Shown: positions 1-7,608, counted from the first letter of the stretch. The stretch: DNA of 27,623 nt from JBMZCV01 sp049613665 (GCA_049613665.1 JBMZCV010000055.1:1-27623), one strand, 5' to 3'. Numbers and translations: made by a program. Notes: generated by a model not told the origin, from the letters alone.

Positions 1-17
1 GTTCTTTTTTAGTATTT

Positions 18-50
18 AGGTGGAAGGCACTTTTAAAGTGCCTTCCACCT
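18..50. repeat. Perfect palindrome, 16-bp arms
   Basis: AGGTGGAAGGCACTTT at 18-33 is followed after one base by its exact reverse complement at 35-50. There is no clear T-run on either side, so it is not a convincing terminator. It is much more GC-rich than its surroundings. It resembles the REP-like palindromes scattered between genes in Bacteroidota; that comparison is from memory and not tested. Confidence 0.75.
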
Positions 51-150
51 CGATTTTCATAACATTTTTATGAAACAAACCTTAAAAACTTAGATTACAG
101 TGTATTAAGTACACTGTAAAGTAAGTTTGTTATAGTTTTAAAGATGTGAA

Positions 151-226
151 AAATGACATATTTCTAAAACTACAATAGCTCATGATTTTTTAGATTTGAC
201 AATTTTGGCTAAAAAATATGTCATTT
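151..226 (+). repeat. 76-bp element with AAATGACATATTT inverted ends, copy 1
   Basis: It starts with AAATGACATATTTCTA and ends with the near inverse TAAAAAATATGTCATTT. A second copy of almost the same length and order is at 2155-2231, and a weaker relative starts near 14982. The core TTGACAATTTTGGCTA is shared. It lies inside the larger inverted-repeat element at 110-339. Function is unknown; a folded RNA element or a miniature transposon are both possible. Confidence 0.6.
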
Positions 227-256
227 CTTCTTTGTCATTTAAAAAAATTAGCTTAT

Positions 257-281
257 GTGACAGGTTTTAAAAACCTGTCAC
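257..281. repeat. Perfect palindrome, 12-bp arms
   Basis: GTGACAGGTTTT at 257-268 and its exact reverse complement at 270-281 surround a single A. It is flanked by CGTCT on the right and has no downstream T-run. Like the palindrome at 18-50 it looks like a REP-type intergenic palindrome rather than a terminator. Confidence 0.7.
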
Positions 282-340
282 GTCTGAACAAATGAATAAC
301 TTTTTTGCAAAAACTATAATAAACTTACTTTACAGTGTAT

Positions 341-447
341 TAAGTAGTCGTTCAGAAGTTTTTGGACATTTCAGAACAAGATAACACCTTGAATGTCAAT
401 GCGTTAGCCACTAAACGAATGCTTTATTAAATGGTACTTGGTACTTA
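341..447 (+). repeat. 107-bp dispersed repeat, copy 1
   Basis: It begins TAAGTAGTCGTTCAGAAG and ends with TTGGTACTTA. Full-length copies of the same 107-bp length are at 3266-3372 and 12933-13039, with a shortened copy at 5269-5350, an inverted copy at 9384-9481 and degenerate ones at 11336-11460 and 18588-18640. The ends share only a 5-bp inverted TAAGT/ACTTA. In other copies the 3' part forms the small hairpin AGTGC-TTG-GCACT. No ORF is conserved, and all copies are intergenic. Confidence 0.75.
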
Positions 448-940
448 ATTGAGTGCTAGACAATTATTTGGTTAAAAAAATAATTTCTATTCAAATTGAT
501 GCTTTTTGAGTGCCATAGTAGAGGTATGATTTGGAAAAAAAATTAGAAAAATTAGGCGGAAAAATGCTTTTTTTTACCCAAAGAATAAAGGTAACTATTT
601 GCGTTGTGACAGTTTTGGCAGAAAAATGCCTATTTTTTATCTCAAAAGCCAATGTCTAAATAGTTACGAATAAAGTTTAAACAGCTATTTATTATAAAGT
701 TACATTTTTTTTACAATTACCTTAAAATACTATGACAATTTTTCTGTTTAAGCAGAATGTTATTTTTGCTTTCAAAATAAATGTTCTCATAAATAGCCTT
801 TTTTAACAAATTATCTTTAACTTTTCTTTTTTGAGGCGAAGATATGATTTTTTTTGCAACTGCTTATCTGGTTTGCAAAATATGAAAAAATATGATAGGC
901 CTATTTTTTTATTTATATGTTGAAAATAATATTACTATTT
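448..940. other. AT-rich gene-free region before the acyl-CoA dehydrogenase
   Basis: There is no credible ORF on either strand. One candidate -7 element, TATTTTTG at 761-768, could drive the downstream gene from about 774 with a long leader, but no clear TTTG lies 19-21 nt upstream of it. The stretch around 560-640 holds two imperfect inverted pieces ending GGCAGAAAAATGCC, similar in style to the 76-bp element. Nothing else is recognisable. Confidence 0.4.
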
Positions 941-2131
941 ATGAAATTAGATATTATCTTAAAAAAAGTTCGTCATTTTGTTGAAAAAGAATTATTTCCG
1001 CTCGAAAAGCAAATGGCAGAAATGAGCTTTTATGAAACAGAACATCTTTTAAAACAAAAGCGTGAACAGGTAAAAGAGCTAGGACTTTGGACTCCACAAC
1101 TATCGAAAAAATGGGGTGGTTTGGGATTGTCGTTAGCCGAATTTGGCCAAGTGAGCGAACAACTCGGCCGCACACCTTATGGACATTATGCTTTCAATTG
1201 TCAAGCCCCTGATGCTGGCAATATGGAAATCTTGATAGAACACGGCACGCCCAAACAACAAGAACAGTTTTTATGGCCGCTTTTGCGTGGCGAAACTCGC
1301 TCTTGCTTCTCTATGACTGAACCAAATCATGCTGGCTCAAATCCAATTTATATGAGTACGACTGCCGAAAAAGTAGGCGAAAATTATGCCATAAATGGCC
1401 ATAAATGGTTTACTTCTTCGGCAGATGGGGCAAGTTTTGCGGTCGTTATGGCACTCACAAATCCTAGTGCAAATAATCCATATCAAAGAGCAAGTCAAAT
1501 TATTGTGCCAACCGATACAGAGGGTTTTGAACTAGTGCGAAATATTGCTGTGATGGGCGAAGCAGGCGAAGGCTATGCGAGCCATGCCGAAATCCGATAT
1601 AACAATTGTGTAGTGCCTCAAAATTATTTGTTGGGAAAAGAAAATGCAGGTTTTGCGATAGCACAAGAGCGACTCGGGCCTGGCCGCATTCATCATTGTA
1701 TGCGTTGGATAGGAATATGTGAGCGTGCTTTTGAGCTGATGTGTCGGCGAGCGATGACGAGAGAGCTATCGCCAAATGTGTTTTTATCTAGCAAACAAAC
1801 TATCCAAAATTGGGTGGCAGAGTCTCGTGCCGAAATCAATGCTGCTCGCTTGTTGGTGCTAGATGCGGCTCGAAAAATTGATGAAGTAGGAACATATCGT
1901 GCCAGAATAGAAATTTCGAGTATCAAATTTTATGTCGCCAATGTGTTGCAAAAAGTCTTAGACCGAGCTATTCAAGTGCATGGTGCTTTAGGTATTACGG
2001 AAGATACTGTTTTGAGTTTTTGGTATAGACATGAGCGAGGTGCAAGAATTTATGATGGAGCAGATGAGGTGCATAAAAGCCGTGTGGCGAAGCTTGTTTT
2101 TAAGGCTTATGCAAAAGAAAAAATAGGGTAA
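941..2131 (+). CDS. Acyl-CoA dehydrogenase, ACAD10/11-like
   Basis: A 396-residue FAD-dependent acyl-CoA dehydrogenase that would catalyse alpha,beta-desaturation of an acyl-CoA in the cytoplasm and pass electrons to electron transfer flavoprotein. Visible in order are the helical N-terminal domain, the flavin-binding segment CFSMTEPNHAGSNP, the WFTSSADG strand, and the C-terminal helical domain with GRIHHCMRW, typical of the ACAD10/11 branch. The usual catalytic-base motif (I)YEGT reads IYDGADEVHK, so the base would be Asp372. ACAD10/11 proteins also carry Asp at this site, so this is a family trait and not damage. The length is normal. I chose ATG 941 over the in-frame ATG 917 because the extra eight residues (MLKIILLF) look like spurious hydrophobic extension; no Shine-Dalgarno decides it. 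Substrate is unknown; ACAD10/11 relatives act on branched or hydroxylated acyl-CoAs. Confidence 0.88.
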   Translation: MKLDIILKKVRHFVEKELFPLEKQMAEMSFYETEHLLKQKREQVKELGLWTPQLSKKWGGLGLSLAEFGQVSEQLGRTPYGHYAFNCQAPDAGNMEILIEHGTPKQQEQFLWPLLRGETRSCFSMTEPNHAGSNPIYMSTTAEKVGENYAINGHKWFTSSADGASFAVVMALTNPSANNPYQRASQIIVPTDTEGFELVRNIAVMGEAGEGYASHAEIRYNNCVVPQNYLLGKENAGFAIAQERLGPGRIHHCMRWIGICERAFELMCRRAMTRELSPNVFLSSKQTIQNWVAESRAEINAARLLVLDAARKIDEVGTYRARIEISSIKFYVANVLQKVLDRAIQVHGALGITEDTVLSFWYRHERGARIYDGADEVHKSRVAKLVFKAYAKEKIG

Positions 2132-2154
2132 TTGAACACAAGTTTAGAAGTTAG

Positions 2155-2231
2155 AAATGACGTATTTTCAAGGCAATGATAGTCTATGTTTTTTTATATT
2201 GGACACTTTTGACTAGAAAAACATGTCATTT
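2155..2231 (+). repeat. 76-bp element with inverted ends, copy 2
   Basis: It starts AAATGACGTATTTTC and ends AAAAACATGTCATTT, with the same order of internal blocks as the copy at 151-226 (ATAGTCTATG against ATAGCTCATG; ACTTTTGACTAG against AATTTTGGCTAA). It sits between the convergent acyl-CoA dehydrogenase and phosphoesterase genes. When transcribed its ends can pair, so it may serve as a terminator here, but no clean U-tract follows. Confidence 0.55.
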
Positions 2232-2265
2232 CTTTACATGCCCTTGTCGGTTTTTGAAAAAAATA

Positions 2266-3102
2266 TCAAGCCTTTTCCAATTTAAAAATCGTGATTTCTG
2301 GCCGTACATTGAATCGAACTTGCCACAAATGCCCCAAAGCACGATTGATATATAGCTTTCTTTCGTCGCTCAATTCAATGATGCCAGCCGTGTATCGTTT
2401 ATTTTTTACGGGCAACATCGGAGGCTTCAAAAAAGGTGGCTTGCATTGTCCGCCATGCGTGTGTCCGCACAAAATCCAACCTTTGTAGCCATTCCAAACA
2501 GGTTGGTCAGCTACATCTGGGTTGTGGCACAAAACGACATTAGCTATACTGTGATTGATATGTTGCATCACTTTTTCTGGATAAAAATTGATTGCCCAAA
2601 AGTCGTCTAAACCGATAAAATTGAGACCTTCAACGGTTTTCTGCTCATTTCTCAACATCGAAATGCCTTTTTCTTCCAATATGCTAACAATAGTATTAGC
2701 AACTTCAACCTCTGCCCATTTTTTTCCATAATCATGGTTTCCCAAAATACCCAAAGTGCCTAGCTTACCCAAAACAGCATGTTGAAATACGGTTTCTAAT
2801 TGCTCAAATTGTTTTTTCGATTCATAATTGATGAAATCACCTGTGTAAACTACAAAATCTGGTTGATATTCTTGTGCTTTCAAAAACGAATCAATGATAT
2901 ATTGTTTCTCAAATCTATTGCCGATATGAACATCGCTGATTTGCATCAATGTTTTGCCAACCAGCTTCTCTGGCAAGTTTTTGATAGGCATTTTTACTTT
3001 CACAAACTCTAGCCAAAATGGTTCTACTTGCCAAGTGTAGAGACCTGTCAGAATGCCAATTCCGCTGAGAGATAAAGCAGTTATAAATTTTCTTCTTATC
3101 AT
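2266..3102 (-). CDS. Membrane-anchored calcineurin-like metallophosphoesterase (YkuE/LpxG type)
   Basis: A 278-residue metal-dependent phosphoesterase. The N-terminus (MIRRKFITALSLSGIGILTG) is a basic stretch plus one hydrophobic helix, so the enzyme is probably tethered to the inner membrane with the catalytic domain outside. All family motifs are present: DVH at 57-59, GD at 88-89, GNHD at 121-124, a metal-ligand His in CHNPD at 193, and GHTHGG at 213-218. This layout matches the YkuE-like branch, whose members hydrolyse phosphate esters of lipids such as UDP-diacylglucosamine (LpxG) or are uncharacterised phosphodiesterases. The exact substrate cannot be read from the sequence. The gene is monocistronic and convergent with the acyl-CoA dehydrogenase. 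The start is the only sensible ATG. Confidence 0.87.
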   Translation of the reverse strand: MIRRKFITALSLSGIGILTGLYTWQVEPFWLEFVKVKMPIKNLPEKLVGKTLMQISDVHIGNRFEKQYIIDSFLKAQEYQPDFVVYTGDFINYESKKQFEQLETVFQHAVLGKLGTLGILGNHDYGKKWAEVEVANTIVSILEEKGISMLRNEQKTVEGLNFIGLDDFWAINFYPEKVMQHINHSIANVVLCHNPDVADQPVWNGYKGWILCGHTHGGQCKPPFLKPPMLPVKNKRYTAGIIELSDERKLYINRALGHLWQVRFNVRPEITIFKLEKA

Positions 3103-3115
3103 ATTTTGCTAGTAT

Positions 3116-3160
3116 TTTAGTGTCAAGCACTATTTATATAAAGGTTGTTAGCAACCCAAT
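3116..3160 (-). repeat. Degenerate inverted fragment of the 107-bp repeat
   Basis: TTTAGTGTCAAGCACTATTTA resembles the reverse complement of the 3' end of the 107-bp repeat, followed by a GTTGTTAGCAAC segment that resembles its central GCTAAC part. It lies just upstream of the phosphoesterase start. The similarity is partial. Confidence 0.35.
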
Positions 3161-3265
3161 TGCTCTGAAAGTTAAGCTAGTATTTGGAAATTACAATTAT
3201 TTTTGCGAATATTAATCGAAGTGCTACAATAGTATTTAGAAGTTGTTAAATTTTATCTTTTGAAT

Positions 3266-3372
3266 TAAGTAGTCGCTCAGAAGTTTTTGGGCATTTCAGA
3301 ACAAGATAATACCTTGAATGTTAATGCGTTAGCCACTAAATGAATGCTTTATTAAATAGTATTTGGCACTTA
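3266..3372 (+). repeat. 107-bp dispersed repeat, copy 2
   Basis: TAAGTAGTCGCTCAGAAG to TTGGCACTTA, the same 107-bp length as the copies at 341-447 and 12933-13039 and differing from them by scattered substitutions. It lies 40 bp before a strong promoter-like sequence at 3415-3446. Confidence 0.75.
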
Positions 3373-3414
3373 AAAAATCTCAAACTTAAATCAATAAGTT
3401 ATTTTTTTCGGCGG

Positions 3415-3446
3415 TTTAAGATACTGAGTGGTTTTTATTACCTTTG
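3415..3446 (+). promoter_or_regulatory. Bacteroidota-type promoter
   Basis: TTTA (3415-3418), 20 nt, then TACCTTTG (3439-3446). The second element matches the TAnnTTTG -7 consensus exactly. Predicted start of transcription is about 3452. The next gene is the dioxygenase at 3749, which would then have a leader of nearly 300 nt; a short ORF begins 11 nt after the predicted start. Confidence 0.55.
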
Positions 3447-3462
3447 CATTATAATAACAAAT

Positions 3463-3543
3463 ATGTTTACTTGTCGCAAATGCAATTCAACAAATTGGTC
3501 GATTTGTCCGAAAATCACTTTCTTTTTCAGAATGCAAAGATAA
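3463..3543 (+). CDS. Possible 26-residue cysteine-containing peptide
   Basis: ATG at 3463 opens a 26-codon frame starting MFTCRKCNSTNW with three cysteines (CxxC and a further C). It lies 11 nt after the predicted start from the promoter at 3415-3446. It could be a leader peptide, the remnant of a zinc-ribbon gene, or chance. No Shine-Dalgarno is present and nothing similar is known to me. The 205 nt between it and the dioxygenase show no other feature except AAAGGAGG at 3659-3666, which is too far from any start to be a useful ribosome site. Confidence 0.15.
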   Translation: MFTCRKCNSTNWSICPKITFFFRMQR

Positions 3544-3748
3544 TCATTTTTGATTTACTCATTGGTTTATTGTCAATTATAACATATCTTTCAAAATATA
3601 ATAGTATTAGAAAATAATAATTACTCAATATATTGCGATAGCTAAAAAAGGTAGAGCAAAAGGAGGCTAAAAATTTAAAAGCTTTAGAGATGTCTATTCT
3701 TATAAAAAAACAAAAAAATCACAATCGTAAAAATATTTTCAAATAAAG

Positions 3749-4876
3749 ATGACAACAACAAAATCAGTAGCTGCTGAACAACTCACAGCAGACTTTTTGC
3801 CACTAAATGGCACAGACCATATCGAATTTTATGTAGGCAATGCCAAGCAGTCAGCTTATTATTATCAAACTGCTTTCGGCTATGATTTGGTGGCTTATGC
3901 GGGTTTGGAAACAGGCATGACAGATAGAGCTTCGTATGTGTTGCAACAAGGCAAAATTCGTTTGGTACTTACTTCGCCTTTGACGGCCGATTCGTCTATC
4001 AATGAGCATATCGTGAAGCATGGCGATGGCGTAAAAGTATTGGCACTTTGGGTAGATGACGCACGAAAATCTTTTGAAGAAACCGTAAAACGTGGTGCAA
4101 AACCAGCTATGGAACCTACGGTGATGAAAGATGAATTTGGAGAAGTCGTTATTTCGGCTATTCATACTTATGGCGAAACGATTCACAAATTTGTGGAACG
4201 AAAAAACTATACAGGTGCATTTTTGCCAAATTTCAAGGCTAGAAAAAGTTTGCTAGAAGTAAAACCTGTTGGCTTAAAATTCGTTGACCATTGTGTTGGC
4301 AATGTCAATTGGGGAGAAATGAACAAATGGGTAAGCTTTTATGAAGATGTCATGGGCTTCAAACTGTTGATTACCTTCGATGACAAAGATATTTCTACCG
4401 AATATACGGCTTTGATGAGCAAAGTAGTGAGCAATGGCAATGGCTATGTTAAATTTCCGATAAACGAACCAGCCGAAGGTCGCAAAAAATCGCAGATAGA
4501 AGAATATATCGACTTTTATGGCGACTCTGGCGTTCAACATATTGCTATTGCTACCGACGATATTATTTATACAGTAGGTGAATTGCGAAAGCGAGGTATC
4601 GAGTTTTTGTATGTGCCAGACAATTATTATACAGATTTGACAGAGCGTGTTGGCGAAATCAAAGAAGAAATTGAAGAGCTGAAAAAATTAAATATTTTAG
4701 TAGATAGAGATGAAGAGGGATATTTGTTGCAGATTTTTACAAAGCCTGTGCAAGATAGACCAACCGTTTTTTATGAGATAATTCAGCGAGAAGGTGCAAA
4801 GTCTTTTGGCAAAGGAAACTTTAAAGCACTTTTTGAAGCTATCGAAAGAGAACAAGAACTGAGAGGAACATTATAA
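3749..4876 (+). CDS. hppD: 4-hydroxyphenylpyruvate dioxygenase
   Basis: A 375-residue Fe(II) dioxygenase converting 4-hydroxyphenylpyruvate to homogentisate in tyrosine breakdown. Two vicinal-oxygen-chelate halves are visible: GTDHIEFYVGN starting at residue 21 and the catalytic half starting at VDHCVGNV near 179. The iron ligands by position are His181, His264 (in GVQHIAIAT) and Glu343 (in FYEIIQRE). The C-terminal gate helix has the family GKGNFKALFEAIEREQ signature. Length and motifs are normal, so it should be active. It starts at ATG 3749 with no Shine-Dalgarno. The next enzyme of the pathway, homogentisate dioxygenase, is at 26294-27460 on the other strand, so the two do not form an operon. 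Confidence 0.96.
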   Translation: MTTTKSVAAEQLTADFLPLNGTDHIEFYVGNAKQSAYYYQTAFGYDLVAYAGLETGMTDRASYVLQQGKIRLVLTSPLTADSSINEHIVKHGDGVKVLALWVDDARKSFEETVKRGAKPAMEPTVMKDEFGEVVISAIHTYGETIHKFVERKNYTGAFLPNFKARKSLLEVKPVGLKFVDHCVGNVNWGEMNKWVSFYEDVMGFKLLITFDDKDISTEYTALMSKVVSNGNGYVKFPINEPAEGRKKSQIEEYIDFYGDSGVQHIAIATDDIIYTVGELRKRGIEFLYVPDNYYTDLTERVGEIKEEIEELKKLNILVDRDEEGYLLQIFTKPVQDRPTVFYEIIQREGAKSFGKGNFKALFEAIEREQELRGTL

Positions 4877-5268
4877 ATGTTGTTTTTAATGTCATTAGAG
4901 TTTTGATAAAGGCTTTCCATTCAGATTTCTGTCTGTTATGAAAGGTAAGTTATCTACCATATGTTTTTTAGTATGATTCATCTAGTTGGGCATTTTATTG
5001 AGTTTTTTCTTTGCAATTTTTGTTTTTTTTGACTACTTTGTACTTGTTTGTTTTGGTCTTAATATGTTATATCGCATTAATATCTTATGGATACTAGCAT
5101 ATTCATAGTTACAAAGTGAACTTAAAATTGTGCGAACTGATAACTTGATAAGACCATCAAAAAGTTGGCTAAAGCTCAGGTCAATTTGACCTTCAAATTT
5201 AATATATCTAGGCAGAATTGGTTGCTTAATGTTTTCACAAAATCAATAAAGCAATTGTTCTGCCGTTT
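4877..5268. other. Gene-free region with two inverted repeats
   Basis: No credible ORF. AGGTCAA-T-TTGACCT at about 5178-5192 is a perfect short palindrome. GGCAGAATTGGTTGCTT (from 5211) can pair with AAGCAATTGTTCTGCC (to 5264), a hairpin of about 16 bp with one bulge. The second hairpin directly precedes the repeat copy at 5269. Neither is followed by a T-run. Confidence 0.4.
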
Positions 5269-5350
5269 TAAGTAGCCGTTCAAGAAGTTCTTGAGCATTT
5301 CAGAACAAGCTAACGCATTTGACCGTTTATTAAATAGTGCTTGGCACTTA
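5269..5350 (+). repeat. 107-bp dispersed repeat, copy 3 (internally shortened)
   Basis: It begins TAAGTAGCCGTTCAAGAAG and ends TTAAATAGTGCTTGGCACTTA minus its first base. About 25 bp of the middle (the CACCTTGAATGTCAATGCGT part) is reduced. Both ends are intact, including the AGTGC-TTG-GCACT hairpin. Confidence 0.65.
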
Positions 5351-5398
5351 GTTTCCACAAATGAGCAATTTATTTTTCTTGTTTGACTAAAAAAATAA

Positions 5399-5406
5399 AG
5401 AGGAGG
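5399..5406 (+). promoter_or_regulatory. Strong Shine-Dalgarno sequence
   Basis: AGAGGAGG ends 7 nt before ATG 5414. This is unusual here: the other genes in the window have A-rich leaders and no such site. It fixes the start of the DUF6913 gene. Confidence 0.6.
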
Positions 5407-5413
5407 AAAATCT

Positions 5414-5950
5414 ATGTTTCAACAAATTCGTTTAGCCATTTACAACTATCTGTTGCAGTCGCAGCTCAAGAAGCAACAACAAAAACATGAATTCGTTAGT
5501 TTTTCGGATGCTAAAAAAATAGGCGTTTTATTTGATATTACGGAAGAAGAAAATATACCTATTATCAGTCAGTATGTGCAACAACTCGAAAAACAACAAA
5601 AGAAAGTAAAGCTATTGGGATTTGTAGATGCAAGTGCCGCCAATGAAAGCTTGATGTTTTCTTCTTTTTCTCGCAAAAATACCAACTTCTTTTTTGTGCC
5701 AAAAGGCAATATTGTGGAAACATTTATGGAACAACATTTTGATATACTTATTTGTGCTTTTTTGACAGACTCTCCTAGCTTAGAGTACATCAGTACTCTT
5801 TCAGAAGCAAAATTTCGAGTAGGCCCACATTTAGCAAATAAAGAATATTGTTTCGATTTGATGATGAACCATGACAACGATTCAATCAAAGATTTTTTGG
5901 ACAAATTGCACCCTTATTTAAATATGTTTAGTCCCAAAACAACACAATAA
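5414..5950 (+). CDS. DUF6913 family protein
   Basis: A 178-residue soluble protein with no signal peptide. It resembles the Bacteroidota-restricted family now called DUF6913: a predicted alternating fold with the strand-helix pieces KKIGVLFDITEE (about 36-47), KVKLLGFVDA, a NTNFFFVPKG stretch, the DILICAFLTDSPSLEYI strand-helix and a FRVGPHLANKEYCFDLMM segment near the C-terminus. No catalytic motif is recognisable. In this phylum the gene is commonly next to dapA, as it is here with a 133-nt gap, so a role tied to lysine or cell-wall precursor metabolism is possible but unproven. It has the only strong Shine-Dalgarno in the window. Confidence 0.75.
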   Translation: MFQQIRLAIYNYLLQSQLKKQQQKHEFVSFSDAKKIGVLFDITEEENIPIISQYVQQLEKQQKKVKLLGFVDASAANESLMFSSFSRKNTNFFFVPKGNIVETFMEQHFDILICAFLTDSPSLEYISTLSEAKFRVGPHLANKEYCFDLMMNHDNDSIKDFLDKLHPYLNMFSPKTTQ

Positions 5951-6083
5951 TAAAATTTATTTATTTCACTCTTGCTTTTTCGCATAAACTTAATGGCTAT
6001 TTAAACTTTATCTTTTAGTAACAACAAAAAAATAGTCTCTAAAACGAAAGTAGCTAGATATTTTTTGAATATTAAAAAAAAAA

Positions 6084-6992
6084 ATGAAACACCCTTTTTC
6101 TGGCTTAGGTGTAGCATTAATCACACCTTTTTTGCCCAACAAATCAATAGATTTTCTTGCATTGAGCAAAATGTTGGAGCATTTAATAACCAATGAAGTA
6201 GATTATATCGTTGCTTTAGGCACAACAGGCGAGGCCGCAACACTTAGCAAAATGGAATCTTTTCAAGTATTTGATTTTATTTTGAACAGAGTGGCAGGGC
6301 GAAAAGCAGTTGTAGCTGGCTTAGGTGGCAACAATACTGCCCAGCTAATTGAGCTTTTTTCGGAATATGACTATACTAAATTTGATGCTATTTTGTCGGC
6401 AAGTCCAGCTTACAACAAGCCAAACCAAGAAGGAATTTTTCAACATTATAGCCTCTTAGCCAAGCATTCGCCTATACCAATTATTTTGTATAACGTTCCT
6501 GGCCGAACTTCCTCAAATATAACTGCACAAACAACACTAAGACTAGCCCATACCTTTGAAAATATTGTTGCTATTAAAGAAGCATCAGGAAACATGATGC
6601 AAAGTATGGAACTTGTGAGAGACAACAAACGCAAAGATTTTGCCATCTTATCAGGCGATGACCAATTGAGTTTGTCACAAATAGCGGTAGGTTTCTCTGG
6701 TGTTATTTCCGTAGTAGGAAATGCTTTTCCAAAACAATTTGGGTTTGTTGTAAGGCAAGCCTTATTAGGCAATTTCAAAACGGCACGCTATACTCATTAT
6801 CAATTGCTAGAAATGATGAACCTGCTTTTTGCTGATGGCAACCCCGCAGGAGTTAAAGCTGTTTTGAGTGAACTAGGGCTTATTCAAGAAATAGTGCGTT
6901 TGCCCTTGGTACAAGTAAACAAATCTGTCAAGGCAGAACTTGTTCAAGAAATATTAAAAATGAATAAATATAGTGCAATATCTATTCATTAG
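6084..6992 (+). CDS. dapA: 4-hydroxy-tetrahydrodipicolinate synthase
   Basis: A 302-residue class I aldolase that condenses pyruvate with aspartate semialdehyde, the first committed step of diaminopimelate and lysine synthesis in the cytoplasm. The TIM-barrel landmarks are present: GTTGE at 46-50 (the threonine pair), Tyr110 in SPAYNKP, Tyr136 and Arg141 in LYNVPGRT, and the Schiff-base Lys165 in AIKEASGN. The length is normal for the family. It lies downstream of the DUF6913 gene in the same direction and could be cotranscribed; no promoter is evident in the 133-nt gap. The start is ATG 6084 after an A-tract. Confidence 0.96.
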   Translation: MKHPFSGLGVALITPFLPNKSIDFLALSKMLEHLITNEVDYIVALGTTGEAATLSKMESFQVFDFILNRVAGRKAVVAGLGGNNTAQLIELFSEYDYTKFDAILSASPAYNKPNQEGIFQHYSLLAKHSPIPIILYNVPGRTSSNITAQTTLRLAHTFENIVAIKEASGNMMQSMELVRDNKRKDFAILSGDDQLSLSQIAVGFSGVISVVGNAFPKQFGFVVRQALLGNFKTARYTHYQLLEMMNLLFADGNPAGVKAVLSELGLIQEIVRLPLVQVNKSVKAELVQEILKMNKYSAISIH

Positions 6993-7608
6993 TTGTATAT
7001 TTGCAAATAATATGAAGGATTCATAAAAAATACAAAATTGCTAATCAAGCTAAAAGTTTTTTTTCGTAAAAAAAAGCATATGTTTTAAATGTTATATACA
7101 GAATTTTTGTCAAAAAACTTGCACAAGATATAATGTGACAAAGACATGACACTATGGCTGTGATATTGTCGTATTTTCAACGTGATAGCTATGTAACTGC
7201 TTATTAATCAAGCAATTACTTAATTTTCAACGGTTTTGAGTAGTCCAGCTTTATATTCTTTCTTTCTTTTTTATGTACTAAAAACTTGCCTACAACAACA
7301 GTTATTTGATTTATATTATATATTGGTTTTAATAATTGAAGATTGTTACCCAATAAATATTAATGAAACATAATTGTGAAAATTAGCGTAAGATATAGCA
7401 AACAGTTTAGGCAATGTAACTAAATTATTAGATACTTACTAAACTATTAAGCACTAAATGTATCAAACAGTTACTAAGTTTGCTTGTTCAAGCTTCCCAA
7501 TCGCAAAGTGACTTTATATCTCACAATTGCGTCCTATAAATATAAAATACATTTAGAAAAAATAATTGCAAACTACTTAAACCTCTAACCTCTAAAACGT
7601 ACGCCCAT
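6993..7608. other. 616-nt gene-free region before the thioredoxin-like cluster
   Basis: No credible ORF. TATATTTG (6996-7003) and TAAGTTTG (7475-7482) match the -7 consensus but neither has a clear -33 partner; the second is the better-placed candidate for the gene at 7609. A T8-CGT-A8 hairpin near 7058-7076 might end the dapA transcript. GTCGTATTTTCAACGTGATAG near 7167 looks like a fragment of the 76-bp repeat. Confidence 0.35.

Larger units (their letters stand above)
110..339. mobile_element. MITE-like element with 30-bp inverted ends and TTAAG target duplication
   Basis: The segment 110-139 (begins TACACTGTAAAGTAAG) is the reverse complement of 310-339 (ends CTTACTTTACAGTGTA) with one mismatch. 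TTAAG lies immediately outside both ends, at 105-109 and 340-344, which fits a 5-bp target-site duplication. The interior of about 170 bp has no ORF and holds the 76-bp element at 151-226 and the palindrome at 257-281. Just left of the TTAAG, at 86-104, lies a sequence resembling the right end of the same family, which suggests insertion next to an older copy. A related pair of ends occurs at 11169-11333. No transposase is encoded in it, so it would have to be mobilised in trans. The mobile nature is inferred from the ends and the duplication. Confidence 0.6.

Noticed and set aside
18..50. Palindrome as a transcription terminator
   Set aside because: No T-run follows on either strand; it looks like a REP-type palindrome.
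917..940. ATG 917 as start of the acyl-CoA dehydrogenase
   Set aside because: It adds a hydrophobic octapeptide with no family counterpart; ATG 941 gives the expected N-terminus. Not decisive, as neither has a ribosome site.
3690..3746. 18-codon ORF ending 2 nt before the hydroxyphenylpyruvate dioxygenase start
   Set aside because: Its composition (Lys, Asn, Ile) is what random A-rich DNA gives, and the AAAGGAGG upstream is 23 nt from its ATG, too far to act.
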